The translations under genes were made by a program, and so were the position numbers. From Siphonodentalium dalli (taxonomy: Eukaryota; Mollusca; Scaphopoda; Gadilida; Siphonodentaliidae), in NCBI GenBank assembly GCA_032622095.1, contig CP136062.1, positions 150,036,875-150,100,874 of the forward strand: 64,000 nt of DNA, in the 5' to 3' direction. The notes under the pieces were generated by a model. It searched no databases, had not been told where the DNA came from, and saw nothing but the letters and a program-made list of their open reading frames with translations. Position 1 is the stretch's first letter; each line of letters opens with the position of its first letter. Of this stretch, positions 1 to 11,570 are shown one piece after another.

Positions 1-426
1 TATCATCCGACTCCAACAAAAACAACATTTTTTTAAATGCCGCTTCAGTTATCAGAATCGATTAATTGCCCAAAAACAATGCTAACCACAGTCAACTATA
101 ATATAAAATTGACCAAAACCTGTTATTTATCATCATTTTGTTCAACGAAATTTTGCCGGTTTGTCAAATATCTGACACACAAAAAGCCATTTAATTTTAG
201 AGTTATCCATCTTCATTCGCAATTTGGTCCGAGACCGCCTTCTCGTCGACTGTTTACTGGGCCTCTTAATATTATCGGTGATGAAAAATAATTGATTTCA
301 GAAATCGATATCTGATCACTCTGAGCTTTGTTTGGGTGGATTCCTTGACTCGAATCAAATATTTGTTACCCCCGAAGCCAAATAAAGAGTAATTTGAGAG
401 CGTTAATTAAGATTATGCATCTTTAA
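1..426. mobile_element. TTAA-flanked MITE, family A, cut by window start
   Basis: This stretch matches the complete copy at 63311-63766 along its whole length, including the shared stretches GAGTTATCCATCTTC and AAATCGATATCTGATCACTC. It ends in CTTTAA (TTAA at 423-426), as the other copies do. The left terminus lies outside the window. The 84-codon open frame at 37-291 is repeat DNA, not a gene. TTAA target duplication points to piggyBac-like or Kolobok-like mobilisation in trans. The superfamily is inferred, because no transposase is present. Confidence 0.8.
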
Positions 427-924
427 AATTGCCAGACGTGACATCTTGACGCCATTTCCAAATTGTGACGTAGGATCCCGGCCATGTAGTGGTAGACAGA
501 ACACCCTATGATCTCTGATAAATAAGTGTTGCAGTTGGAGACTGGGGATTCCTCATCGTGACATGAAAAACGTAAATTGTTTACTGAGACTACATGTGAT
601 ATCCATTTTCAGGGCCGGCGCAGTAACCAGATTATCTTGGTCCTGTCCAGATAATCTAATAACATCTGACAAGTTTGATAACATCAAATTTAATGAAGAC
701 AAAGTTATCGATTATACGACTCTCAGAATCAAACGCCCTCTCCGAACTGGTTCGTTATCGGCCACGAAAATAAGATATCAATTTATCGCATGGTTTTGTT
801 TTGTTTGGCAGTGGGAAGAGGATTTTAATCACATACATGCATGGACTAAATCTATGGGAATCATATGGTCGAGTCATAATATGCCCTGTCACTAACTCGC
901 TGCCATATTGGATCCACCAGGCCC
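427..924. other. No recognised gene
   Basis: A 110-codon open frame at 563-895 (+) has no motif, membrane segment or family I recognise, and its composition looks like translated AT-rich DNA. I see nothing else here. Confidence 0.4.
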
Positions 925-1062
925 AGTTCCGTGGTTTTAGTACTACAGCTCAGTTCTAGAGTAGCATTCAATATATGGAAGTCACGAATTATTCATGACT
1001 TCCATATATGGAAATGCTACTCCAGAACTTTGACCTGTAGCACTAAAATCACGGAACCGGAG
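925..1062. repeat. Foldback palindrome
   Basis: The left arm reads GTTCCGTGGTTTTAGTACTA and onward, and its complement returns at the right end (TAGCACTAAAATCACGGAAC). The arms are about 65 bp and meet at a centre near 990 around CGAATTATTCATG, with a handful of mismatches. No target duplication is obvious. It is probably a small non-autonomous foldback element. Confidence 0.75.
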
Positions 1063-1320
1063 CCTATACCCGTTATTAAATTGAATGACACTGGCCGCAG
1101 TGAAAACACATCACAAAGAGCGTGAATCTTGTAAGTCGTGTCGACGAAAAAATGCAGTTTAAATAATGCCAATATGGGCTTATTAGGTCTGGAAATAGTC
1201 CCATATTGGACTGTTTCGAAAACCGCGTTTTAGGCCAATATAGAGCTTAATTCAGATTAAAATAATATGGGCTTATTTGTGTTTTTGAAATAAGTTCAAT
1301 ATGAGTTTATTTTCAGGAGA
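1063..1320. repeat. Diverged repeat sharing a core with MITE family B
   Basis: Positions about 1090-1128 share CAGTGAAAACACAT and AAAGAGCGTGAA with the family B elements at 6525 and 31505. The rest carries its own inverted words CCAATATGGG and CCCATATTGG, plus repeated AATATGGGCTTATT. It looks like a sister family with a different terminal region. Confidence 0.5.
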
Positions 1321-2059
1321 GCAAGCTGTATGTGAACATCTCCAAGCTATACTAAAAATCTAACATAAAAATAAAATTAACATAGAATCGGATTATAATT
1401 ATATCACAAATTGCCGACAAATTGCAGACATTCTACGTTCTGGAAAAAAGCTGCCTCTGAACATATTTGTACTAAGTTTTGCTGTTACTGTATATATTGG
1501 CCGACGATACAGGTTACAAGTTTCATTATTGGCAGGTGATCAATGGTGAACACAATCTCGTTTATAAATTGGTAGCATAATTTTTGTCACGACTATATAC
1601 ACCCCCGGTAACCGGGGTGAGTTATAGCGGTGGATCGGGTTATAATATATAGAGGACCTGAAACATGCATCTGCTTTACCCTCTTGGTAAACCGCAAAAA
1701 TAATCGTAAAAATATTTTATCCCAGATATTCCACAATTTATTTATCAATTCGTTCATTGTAATATACATGTATCCAGCTTCAGTGCAACGCTTGTGTACA
1801 ACTTATTCAAATGAAATTATTTCGAAACACATAAACCGCAAGTCCGGATTCGTCACCTCTGGATTAAACCTCCGAGTTTAAACCTGGTTTAAACCTACAT
1901 TTGCGGTCCAGCCAAACCGGGTCAAAGGGGGCGTTTTTTGTCGTTCAGTTGCCAGCTAATTGACAACTCGATTCGGTGATATGATTATGCAATCAAACTA
2001 CCCTCTTAACAATCGGACCAAAAGATAGGCCGATATAATGGTTAACTGTATATATTAAA
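1321..2059. other. No recognised gene
   Basis: AT-rich sequence with an 83-codon open frame at 1630-1881 (+) of no recognisable family. At 1860-1900 the words GGATTAAACCTCC and CCTGGTTTAAACCT form a short local repeat. Nothing else is supported. Confidence 0.35.
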
Positions 2060-2170
2060 GGGTATAGGAGCTGTCTATCTATATGTCCGTTTGTCTGTTC
2101 GCAACTGTTCTCCAATACCACTGGACCGATGTCAATTAAATTAGGGGTGTTATTCGTGTGGCATAACGGC
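2060..2170 (-). repeat. GACAGA-tail repeat fragment, inverted
   Basis: The segment starts with GTCTATCTATATGTCCGT and runs into GTCTGTTCGCAACTG and TGGACCGATGTCAATTAAAT. On the minus strand this is the 'aaatcggt...gacagacagac' tail found at the 3' ends of the elements at 15046 and 24199. Only the tail side is recognisable, so this is a decayed or truncated copy. Confidence 0.45.
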
Positions 2171-4199
2171 GTTAGGTTTTACAACTTTTGATTTAAGAAT
2201 AAGTAAAATATAAAAAAAATTTAAATGAAAAAATTGTGTTAAATTGAGTAAGGAGTTGATTCTAAAAAGTAACAAAATTTAAATTAACATTTGTTTGTTT
2301 TTAATTCAAATGTTCAAATGATCAAAATGTGCGCACAGCCCCTCTGGCGTTGAAGAAAGACTCCATAATCGAGTCAATACTGGACCAAGAGGCCAGTTTA
2401 AGTAAAGGCAATTTGCTTATGAGTGCACACCATAAGCGGCATCTGAACTGTTGGAAGTGGGCAACCAGGGACAGATTTTAATAAAGAAATATATTACATG
2501 CGTTGATTTTTTTTTCAATGTCATAAATTTCCTGTCATGCAGAAATGAAAAAGGTTCCCAGGTTTTGAACTGGTAGAATATTATGGGAATTTATGGGCGT
2601 AGCCAGAGTAGAGCTTTGTGGCATGATCTACATCAAAATAAGTTATCAAATTTGACTTATATAGCAACATAAGTTTAGGATTGCAAACTATGTGTATAGC
2701 ATATCTGGTCTTGCAGTAGCATCGTTTTGGTGTCAAAATTAAAACGTTGAACCCTTCAAATGAATTCGTAGAAAACACCAGTATTTGTGATTGCCACAAG
2801 CCAAACAAAAAAACCACAAGATAATTGTAACTGTGAACTAATATATAACAGTTGATGTATAATGCTAATGAATGTCCCCATGTGGACGTTTTGCAAGAAA
2901 TCTTAATAAACGTTCCATTAAATTATCTTGATGTATTCACTACTTCGATGCACCATCATATGGCATGGACCAAAGATGAGCTTCTGGTGTTTCGATGAGG
3001 TATTTCATCACTAAATATCCAGGCACTAGGCATAGGCATTTTGATTTCACGATATTTTTTCGTTGACAACCAGGAAGAAGTTGAGGAGCCATTATTGTCA
3101 CTTGCTGGACTCGACATGGATAATGACAAACCTTAGGCTATTTTTGCCCGATACTGATGTTTTGACATATTCTAAAATAAACTGACAAGCATTAACTCGG
3201 TTATGTGCACAGTTCTGTTAGACTACATCGAAGTGAATATGCAATGTATCTGCTATGAGGTCAGCGGCCGTATTGAAATTTATTTATTAAATCTGTATTA
3301 TGGACTCTCCATTCCACAACCCAAGCAAACATTATATATGGAGTCTCTGATATGCAGTCCGATCGTTTTGTGGTGAGCTCTGTTAGCTTGCGATATGAGT
3401 TTGTAATTCAACTGTAGTTGCTGGGGTGAGTTGGTTGTAAATAGACTACCATCAATGTGACCATCTATTGGACGAAGTAACAAGAGTGGTACATGTGCTG
3501 ACTCACGTCTTGAGAAGTGTGACAATGTCTCAACTATTCAAACGAATTTCTGGTGATGAAACACAGATATGCCAAAAAACAAGAAACTGAACAATGCAAG
3601 CTCCCCTTATTGTATCTTATTAGACACAACTGTTTCATAATTAGATACGAAATAATGTTTGCACTCATATATAATGCCTGTGTATTTCTAAGTGGAGCAA
3701 TTATATTTCCCGGTAGAAGTATGATAGCAATGCAACTTCGACTTCGATGAAGTCAAGGTGTGATATTGTTCCTGAATCTTCTAAATGTTTGTGGCCAGGC
3801 GAAATCAACGTGGTCAACAATTCATCAAGAATAGGCAACGAATAAAGCAGATCTGCCCCAAACGAAATAATATAGCCATAAAGTTGGATTTCTGTCTGTA
3901 TTATGACTGCAGGGATTATTTTGCGTTCGAGTACTCGTTATGCTCTTATAATGATACAGTCAGCACATATCCGGTTTGACTTCCTTCCCAGGAAACGGGC
4001 AGGATCGTTTAAATTATATTGGGCAATTTCATGTTAGGTTTCTAAGAGTCCATTCTGATATATTCTCGATTATAAACAAACTATGTTTGGTCAAACATAG
4101 TCACAATATACCTTAACATGATAGTATCTAATTTAGATTGGGAGAATATATCCACCTCCTTTGCTAAATGCCGTTTGAGAATATAAACATTTGTCACAT
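2171..4199. other. No recognised gene
   Basis: Two kilobases with only short open frames: 2581-2817 (-), 3298-3525 (-), 3553-3750 (+) and 3785-3979 (+). None has a motif I can name, and none ends at convincing splice sites. Likely intergenic or intronic. Confidence 0.35.
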
Positions 4200-5445
4200 T
4201 TTATAACTGAGTTTTGGCGGCCATTCTGGCGACCATCTTGGGTCAAATAGATCAATGTCGAGTGTAATTGAATTACACTAACGATATTTAAAACTGTGTA
4301 CACTTTTGTTTATTTTATTATGTCTATTTCTGTCCAATGTTAATCTAGAACCTCGAGAAGCAAGTTTAGTTGTGAAATTACATAGCGCATTATTTAATTT
4401 GCATTTTTCGGAGTATGGACAACAATTAGACACAAATTACAGCATAATATGTTTTACAAAGTACTTTGTGTCATAACTGATAAAATCTAAGACAAGTCCT
4501 ATTCGCCACAGTTTACAAATAACCGAAAATGATGTAAGGGCATGTGTAACAATTCAACACATTTCTATATTTCGGTCGCCATTTTGACAGCCATCTTGGT
4601 TTTTTTTTTATCAATCTTGTTCTTTCAAAAGGAAGCTTGGTGCAATTTTATCATTGCCGTAGAAATATTTTTCATTTTCTGTGTTAAATTTTCTTCCTCA
4701 CTCAGTGCCCATTCTACAATTTTGTGTGGCTGCCATGAAGATGATTTGACTTAATTTTCGTGGTATAATTCTGTTGAATTCTCGGGTATAAGCAGACATA
4801 TGGTTCACCAAATTTACAAATTATTCCATAAGTCCATGGATTTCCGCGAAAAAGTAGCATATATTCACATATATTTACTTTTCCCCAACACATGAGTGAT
4901 ATCAATAAAAATTGGACATATTTTGGTGATTTCTCCATTATGGCAGCCATCTTGGTCGCCATCTTAAACGAAAATGCATAAAACATTTTACATTATCTTC
5001 ATCAAATTCAGTTATTTTCTGTTCAACTCTTGGCTAGAATCACATAAAATGAATTTTGGTTAACTTTCATAGCACATTTTTGAAATCACATTTTAAAGAT
5101 AGCTGGCAGGAATGAGATCCGAAATATGACATATTATGTTGTAGAAATTGTTGGATACTAGAATTTAATCAAATTTAGGTCTTTATTCGTTACAAATTTC
5201 AAACATCGGTTAATGATTCAAGAGGAAAGTGTGAAAAATCATCAATTTTCCGATTTTCGGTCGCCATTTTGGCGGCCATCTTGGATTATGGTGGCCACCT
5301 TTTCTGTCAAATGGAAGTATGGTGTATTAGTTTTACGTCAGTGGTGAACTAATCAATTTATTATAATAAATTCACAAGTAGATATTAATCAAACTGACTC
5401 AGTGCATACTGTGAAATTGTGTATGGCGGCCATCTTGATGACGTC
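4200..5445. repeat. Degenerate ~350-bp repeat with GCCATCTTGG clusters
   Basis: Paired words of the form GCCATTTTGG / GCCATCTTGG occur near 4217, 4577, 4940, 5266 and 5427. Flanks are partly shared, for example TTTCGGTCGCCATTTTG at both 4573 and 5259. Spacing of the first four is about 330-370 bp, suggesting an old tandem array. GCCATnTTGG resembles the vertebrate YY1 site, but binding in this organism is only a possibility. Open frames at 4542-4754 (+) and 4714-4986 (-) read through the repeat and are not supported as genes. Confidence 0.5.
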
Positions 5446-5871
5446 ATAAATCCACCCAGTCGCGACACCAAGGTGATATATCAAGCAACGTCATTTGCAT
5501 AGTCGCTATATTTCTTCACAAAGTGCACACGGGAGTACATAAGAGCCTCTACAATAATGTAAACGCCAATAAACGAAATTGAAATTCTCAACTACACCTT
5601 TTAACGGGCTCGGCCTCGGGGTCGCACTACAGCTCGATCTCACTACAACTTTTAATGTGTCCCAATAATTAACATTCTATAAATAGAACCCCCATGCGCT
5701 ATGGCGAAACAAGAATTTGTACATTAGTATACACGCGGCGCGCGTAATAAGCAGTCTTTATAATGGTTTGACCAGATCAGGTATACACTAACAAGGGTCG
5801 CTCTTTGTCCCATTAACCCTTTATCCCACAGTTATAACGGTATACATTGAGAAATAGCCGTATCAGTCTTT
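5446..5871. other. No recognised gene
   Basis: No open frame or repeat that I can support. A GTATACATTG word near 5840 recurs at the right end of the adjacent hairpin. Confidence 0.35.
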
Positions 5872-6125
5872 ATGTATACGATAATAGTAAATCCCGGGTA
5901 TAAATTAACTGCAAAATAACACCTTTTTAGACTCATGAGATATATTGTGCAAATATAATGTTACACAATACACGAGCTTTCGATCCTTCGAGGGATCTTA
6001 TTAAAGATCCACAGAAGGATCGAAAGCTCGTGTAACATTATATTTGCACAATATATCTCATGAGTCTAAAAAGGTGTTATTTTGCAGTTAATTTATACCC
6101 GGGATTTACTATTAACGGTATACAT
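5872..6125. repeat. Long near-perfect inverted repeat
   Basis: The left arm (about 5872-5990) runs ATGTATACG, AGTAAATCCCGGGTATAAAT, then CGAGCTTTCGATCCTTC. The right arm (about 6013-6125) is its reverse complement almost base for base. The main break is a six-base AATACA present only on the left near 5967. The loop holds a second small stem (GGATCTT / AAGATCC). The whole 254 bp could extrude as a cruciform. Near-identity of the arms implies recent origin or ongoing correction. No coding content. Confidence 0.9.
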
Positions 6126-6524
6126 TGCAATGGTATATTATTCATCTGCATATGGGTTTTCAGGAACAAATAAGCAGATGACACAGATAATTAAATGCAG
6201 GGGAGTCATATTTAAATGTTCAGACGGTCGTTTCTTGAACTTATTATCTGAACTTTACCCATGGGAACTACTCGAGTATTTAGTAAAGAAAGTATTAAGA
6301 AGAAAAGTCGGGTCTCGAGTTTAATAAAAATCTATGACTTGAGTACGTGTGTTCTGGGGCAGATCAAGTTCGCATATAAAGTTATTTTGATCCCAGTAAC
6401 CGGACCAGTATCGAAAGAAGCGACAATAATTTCAGGCTTCAATGTGGGGCTGTAGAATATTCGGATCGTTTTTTCATCGTTTCTAAAAAGCAAATCTAAA
6501 ACGAAAAGTTGGCAGGAAACATCA
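6126..6524. other. No recognised gene
   Basis: Short open frames at 6082-6324 and 6261-6455 (+) overlap each other and the hairpin arm. They show no family resemblance and are regarded as chance. Confidence 0.35.
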
Positions 6525-6890
6525 ACATATCCCCTCCCGAAAATACGCACATAAGCGACATATAATGCGAAATAGGTACATAATGTGATTATTTGATTCT
6601 GAAATAAGCAGATAATGGACTTCATAGCCGTTATTTCGTTTTATGGCGCTGGCCACAGTGAAATCACATGTTAAAGAGCGTGAACCAGAAAAGTGAGTTT
6701 TGGCCTTTTTGCTTCATTGTCCGCACATAATCTGCTTAGAATCGCCTCATTATGAGTCGGTAATGTGACTAAAGTACTCTCATTTTCAGCACATTATCGA
6801 GTCAAAATGAGTCAATTCTAAGCAGATTATCTACCTAAACAAGTTATTTTATAAGCAGATAATGTGCATGTTTTGGGGAGAATAGGCTGA
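6525..6890. mobile_element. Non-autonomous element, family B, copy 1
   Basis: Matches 31505-31870 along its full length. Shared landmarks in order are CGAAAATACGCACAT, ATGTGAAATAGGTACATAATG (here one base different), CAGTGAAAWCACATGTTAAA, CATTGTCCGCACATAATC and AGCAGATAATGTGC. The ends are imperfect inverted repeats (GAAAATACGCACATAA at left versus AAAACCCGCACATTA read inward from the right in the other copy). There is also an internal stem, CTTAGAATCGCCTCATTATG with its complement. No coding region. Probably a MITE; the superfamily is not determinable. Confidence 0.65.
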
Positions 6891-8477
6891 GAAACATTCC
6901 AACATTTTGTCTCCATAGTCCATGATTGCAACAAATATAGAGCTCGGATAAGGAAATCTTCTCTTTTTATACTCGAGCATCACTAGATAGTTCTTGACAA
7001 TCAATAAAAAAGATTATAGTACATGTTTCTCCCCAATAATATTGTTGCAAGACGCGGCCCTGATGGAAATATATTGCTTACGTCCATCACCACCCACGCC
7101 GATATACCAATATGTTGAATATATACACAATTTCGCACAACGCTAATTCTTGTATAGGCAACTATTACTTTGTATCTATCATATGCCATAACAACCCTCC
7201 ACTTTTTGAAAAGTATACGTCGATATATGCATAGATAATATTCAACCACCGAAAGATGATGCGTTGTTTACATGCCGAACCGCCACAGTACAGAATATAG
7301 CAAAATAACCAAGTAACTCATCAAAGGTGCTTACGAATAGTTTTGATATATAGCGACGACGCTCTGCCCATTCCGCCATCCATAATATCATAACATTGTC
7401 AGATCAGCGAACTATACTCTGGGAAGTGTTATACTGCCCGGAACGGCTGTGTAACCTCTGTAACTTTGAACTCGGCGGCGAATACCACATTATTTTAAGT
7501 GTCCAAACACTCATCATGCATGAATTGAGATCAAGATATATAGGCTTACGCCATTATTTTTTCGAAGACCAAACTCTCATAATTTACTGAAACAATTTAA
7601 TTCCCAAAATAAAAAAACCACAAGACTTGTTTAAGACTTAAGTCCAGTTGAGGCTGAGGAGTTCAAGTTAAAACAAACCCCAGACCTTGACAAAATAGAA
7701 TGAACATCTTGCTATTATTATTGTTATCGCGCCAATGACAGCACACAAGCATAACCGGAACTATAGTTGTATATATCAGAGTTATGAAGGCACGGACTCA
7801 CTATGAGTTTTCATTGCTTCTTATGTGCTTAATTCAGTGAGCGTAAAAAAATTCTCATTTCTTATCTTCTACATTATGTTATATTGATTGATAACATAAA
7901 GTTTGAGAAGCGAACTGTACTCGGGGAAGTGTTCGTTGAGATAGTAGCAATCATTCTTCCTGCGTGTCAGTTATTCGTTCAATTTGTTGGAGAGTGAAAA
8001 CGTTTTATATACACGGACCTGATCACTAATGCATCATTCCTCGGCATTAATCATAATTCCTTTCAAATATCTGCAAAGACTTCGTGCGGTTTTATATGTC
8101 GCGGCGCGGAGATAACAAGACCGCATAGCTGGTGGGTCGAGAATGCCTCGTGATTGCTCATAAATTGTTTTTCGTGTCGTGTCTGTTCTTTGATGATACT
8201 ATAGATCATTACAAGGAATATTTCATTGCTATATCGATTCAATCGAAGTGCAATACACGTATCTCAATATCGTATATTGTTATAAGACCATGTGGACACC
8301 GCACATTGCTTCATTGCAACAACTATGCATGACTAAGACTAACCGTGCACAGATTGACTATTTCGGCATAGATAGATGTGGATTTTGGTGGTGGGTAGCT
8401 TATTTTTCAAGATGAGACTAAGTTTCACAATAATTTGATGAACACCATCAACAAGGAAGTTGATAAATGACTTATTG
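6891..8477. other. No recognised gene
   Basis: Open frames at 7001-7249 (-), 7396-7590 (+) and 8132-8332 (+) have no recognisable motif. The words GCGAACTATACTCTGGGAAG (7407) and GCGAACTGTACTCGGGGAAG (7912) mark a short diverged direct duplication about 500 bp apart. No further exon of the glycosyltransferase encoded just to the right was found here. Confidence 0.35.
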
Positions 8478-8553
8478 ATTTCAAATCAACAAGTTGCTCT
8501 GTTTTGAAACTTTCGGTCGAAGGCTTCAAAACAAAGCAACTTGTTGATTTCGT
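8478..8553. repeat. Short stem-loop
   Basis: AAATCAACAAGTTGCTCTGT and its complement ACAAAGCAACTTGTTGATTT flank a loop of about 20 bases. The arms are ~28 bp with one or two mismatches. The function is unknown; it may be the remnant of a small foldback element. Confidence 0.7.
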
Positions 8554-8724
8554 AATACACGGTGTCCCCGTATTGCAATACTATTGGATGAACTTTTAGT
8601 ATGAGTATTGTTACTTATTTCAGTTAGTTCTATTTAATTGTGTACACTGAAAAACGAAAACGTGTGAATGCTACTCATACATGTATATAGAGTATAGGTC
8701 TATATAGTTTGGTCGGATTTTCGC

Positions 8725-8810
8725 CCCTGGTTAAGTGGTCCTAATATGATGCAGGTGGCTCCTACTGATTTGCTGTGATGTTGGTGGGATAAACCGATGC
8801 TGTTATGAAA
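8725..8810. repeat. Dispersed repeat related to the 29-bp minisatellite
   Basis: CCCCTGGTTAAGTGGTCCT, then CTACTGATTTGCTGTGATG and TTGGTGGGATAAACCGATG. The first part matches the left edge of the array at 52945 (CCCCTGATCAAGTGGTCCTG). The TGATTTGCT...TGGTGGG core is the array's monomer. The second part matches the minus strand at 17632-17695. Here the core is present once, so this may be the unexpanded state. Confidence 0.6.
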
Positions 8811-9069
8811 AAGTACCGCCTTTGTTTTCTCTAAAGTTCTCATTGTCGCGGTTTGTGGCTAATCGGAACGATGTGAGATAAAGCCAGTGTCTACCTGAAA
8901 CATTAAACAATATTATATATTTTTATCTAATTTAATTATGGCTGCGCTAATGTTTGCAAAATGAACGTAATGGGCATCTTTATTATGGTCGGTTTTCAAC
9001 AGTGAAAAATCCATTATTAAAACATTACATACTCCTTATTAGTATATTTTAACATATATATATATATAC
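8811..9069. other. Putative intron of the minus-strand glycosyltransferase gene
   Basis: This lies immediately 3' (in gene sense) of the exon at 9070-9287. The first intronic bases on the minus strand would be GTATATATATA, a dinucleotide run. I looked for the following exon (the GG-x-Y-x-D-x-D region) and did not find it. Confidence 0.35.
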
Positions 9070-9287
9070 GCCGTCGGATAATCTCTATATATGAATTTTA
9101 CCTTTCCAGTTGCCTTGGCTTTGTTCCAATTATCACCCGTTGGTTCTTTGTCTCCATGGACGTACACTGTGTCTGCATTCAGAACGTATAGCGAACTAAG
9201 CACGCTGAGGTATTTGTAGAACTCGAAACTACGAACACCAAAATTGACGTATATATGTTCTTGGATATTATATACGGATCGCTTTTC
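9070..9287 (-). CDS. Exon of DXD-type sugar transferase (partial gene)
   Basis: Seen: a minus-strand frame of about 72 codons containing HIYVNFGVRSFEFYKYLSVL, then NADTVYVHGDKEPTGDNWNK and GKVKFIYRDYPT. Known: the Gly_transf_sug family (PF04488, relatives of alpha-1,4-galactosyl and alpha-1,4-GlcNAc transferases) has just this order: an H-x-x-x-F-G strand, a Y-L-s-v-l-S helix, D-x-(I/V)-Y-(V/F)-H-x-D-x-E-P-x-G-x-x-W, and an R-x-x-P-T strand before the catalytic G-G-x-Y-x-D-x-D. Such enzymes are usually Golgi type II membrane proteins that use nucleotide sugars. The chosen limits use an AG acceptor (GCGGCAG at 9288-9289) and a weak GT donor (GC|GTATAT) after the PT codons, giving phase 2 at the end. 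The catalytic DXD exon and membrane anchor exon are not in view. It could be an active gene fragment or a pseudogene exon; the frame itself is intact. Confidence 0.65.
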
Positions 9288-10059
9288 CTGCCGCATGTGA
9301 GCACGGATGCAATTGACCTACCGCCCCACTGCGAGGGGTTAGAATACCCTAATGTGCACCCTGGTTTCCGTGGCGTGCACCCCGTGAGATGTGGTGTAGG
9401 AGTCCTGGTGGTACTAGGGCGGCCATATTGGTTGAATTGAAACGGCTCAATCACTCGGCTTGTCACGCATCTCCGCATCTTTTGTTAGCTGTTGTATTGT
9501 TCGTGTGATGTTTGAGGTATTATTTTTTTCACGTATGTTTCTGTTCTTTCCTTTCTCTTTGGTTTTCGTCCTAATGATTGTTGAATCCTATATTGTTCAC
9601 GCCCATCTCACTGTTGGGAGGTACCGGGAGGCTGCTACATGCAGTGGCTAAACGGGTCATCGCTTCAGCTGTGTACCAGTCTTTAGCCCGATGATAATTC
9701 GAAGGGTAGTCCGAGGCGTCTGCCGGGCTAGTTATCGATCATTTGCTTTTCCTATGGCAACTCAAAACAATCAAAAAACTATTGACCGTAAGAATACTGA
9801 ATAACTCGTTAAGTTCCACTGGGTTTGAGGTTAATCCCCAGTACCTGGTTCTTGGCTTTGATCCGATGCCAAGATACATTCTGCATTTGTTAGTGATAAA
9901 ACTCAAATAGCATAGCAGGACAATTAAAATGTCAAACAAATCAGGAATGGGCCAATAAGTGGCTCTCTTTTGATTGAAATGCAAACTGGCGCTCTTCTGC
10001 AATTAACATTTATTGCACAAACACCAGTCAGTGTTGATACTGTGTTGCGAACTCGCGAT
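9288..10059. other. No recognised gene; upstream side of the minus-strand exon
   Basis: Open frames at 9255-9440 and 9460-9651 (+) and 9739-10002 (-) have no family resemblance. The 9460-9651 frame is hydrophobic but lies on the opposite strand to the glycosyltransferase. Probably intron or intergenic. Confidence 0.35.
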
Positions 10060-11335
10060 ATAGCTGATTCTTCAGTCAGAGATATTGGCTGAATTGGCAC
10101 CACAGGGAGTTACAGATGTCCGTAGATTCTCAAAGACTGTTGTTGGACAAAAATATCCTTTGATAGTTATCTTCTGACCTTCCATTGATGCGAACATCCA
10201 CCGACATTGAAGGTTGGTTATATGAAGTTCGATTTAAGCACTTATGTTCCAAATCCATTGCGATGTTTTAACTGCCATGGCCATGGCCTGGGGCATTGTA
10301 AAAATAAAGAAACCATACGTACATACGCTGTTCTGTTTCTGGACACGATCATAAGGATTGCAAAACCCAAAACATTTCAAACTTTCAATGTTCACATGCT
10401 GCAATACATCGTGCGTGTCCCATATTGAACTATGAATTCAAAATTCAAAGGTGTAATGCAGAAACATATATCCTATTTTGTTGCAAAGAAAATAATTGGT
10501 GCTCGACAATCAATTCACCAGCCACATACTCTGCTGCCGTTTCTAACAAAAAGTGTGATGATGCCAGCACTCAGACAGACAACAGTCAGACCAACACCAT
10601 TCGCATATCGCAAGCAACACAAATTGACGTGACTGATATCACTCCGGTTCCAGAGACATGGCATGAGAACATTTACCGAACTTGCGACAGTTGATCTAAA
10701 ACATTCCACTCACGACGAACCAGTTACTAGAACACATTCTATTCACGTTGCTCCAGTTGTTTCAAAACAAAAATCGCCAAAATCTGTCAAACGTTTCGAC
10801 TCTCAGAAAGAGAAGTTCCTATTTGTGATGTCACATTTTGACAAGATGATTTGCTGATGAGAAACGTTTAACTCTAACTGGCACCAAACAGTTTTTTATG
10901 GATTGAGGCTCTCGGTTGGGTGAAAACTGACATTCAGTCTCACCCACTCGATCGTCAACTTGGCGTATTGATAAAGGTTGACGCACGTTTAATCAAATAC
11001 TATAAATACATTGTCAATGCGAAAGGCGATGTAAAACACTACTTTGCATAATTTGATATACAGACTTGGTAATTTCATTTTATTTATTTGCTATTAATTA
11101 TGTATTCGTGTACTGCATTTATGCGTTTTTATATTATCCTTACAATCTAGTCAATTCTTGAATTTATATTCCTGTCTCCAAGCGAAAACATTTCCTCTTA
11201 CGTGCTTGTATGTTTACCTATAGCTCATTGTTTTAATCCACTGTCTGATTTATCAACATATGATCTTTTTATACATGAGTCTGTTCTTGGTCGTGATATA
11301 ACCTAACGGCTAAAACGACGTTAAACACTCAATCA
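10060..11335 (+). pseudogene. ORF1-only 'half-LINE' pseudogene, copy 1
   Basis: Reading past frameshifts, the order is: a VGQKYPLIVIF-like strand; the phrase STYVPNPLRCFNC; three degraded zinc knuckles (the first, CFNCHGHGLGHC, has lost two residues; then SGHDHKDC and CSHAAIHRACP); a Ser/Thr-rich part with DASTQTD; and a C-terminal block PVVSKQKSPKSVKRFDSQKE. This is the gag-like ORF1 of jockey/CR1-type LINEs, an RNA-binding protein. It then passes straight into a 3' UTR ending in GCTAAAACGACGTTAAACAC and TCAATCAATA, with no endonuclease or reverse transcriptase between. Copy 2 (28860-31048) has the same architecture, so the lack of ORF2 appears ancestral. Stops and frameshifts make this copy dead. 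Confidence 0.75.
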
Positions 11336-11385
11336 ATACATTGTCCTCGATTCGTTCAGTTGAGCCAAAGGTCGCGAAAATGACC

Positions 11386-11505
11386 AACATATTCTCGCGA
11401 AAATACGCACATAATCGACCTATAATGTGAAATAGGTACATACTGTGATTAGTTTATTCTATTTTGTTTTATGGCGCGGACCACAGTGAAAACACCTGTT
11501 AAAGC
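11386..11505. mobile_element. Family B element, 5' fragment
   Basis: CTCGCGAAAATACGCACATA through to AGTGAAAACACCTGTTAAAG matches the first third of the elements at 6525 and 31505. The similarity then stops. Confidence 0.65.
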
Positions 11506-11570
11506 GGAATAACGCTCTGGTTAGGGATATGCCTTGACGGCGAGAGGTTAGGGATATGCCTTGACGGAGG
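11506..11570. repeat. 27-bp direct duplication
   Basis: GGTTAGGGATATGCCTTGAC occurs at 11519 and again at 11546, in direct tandem at the broken end of the family B fragment. It may mark the rearrangement that truncated that fragment. Confidence 0.7.
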
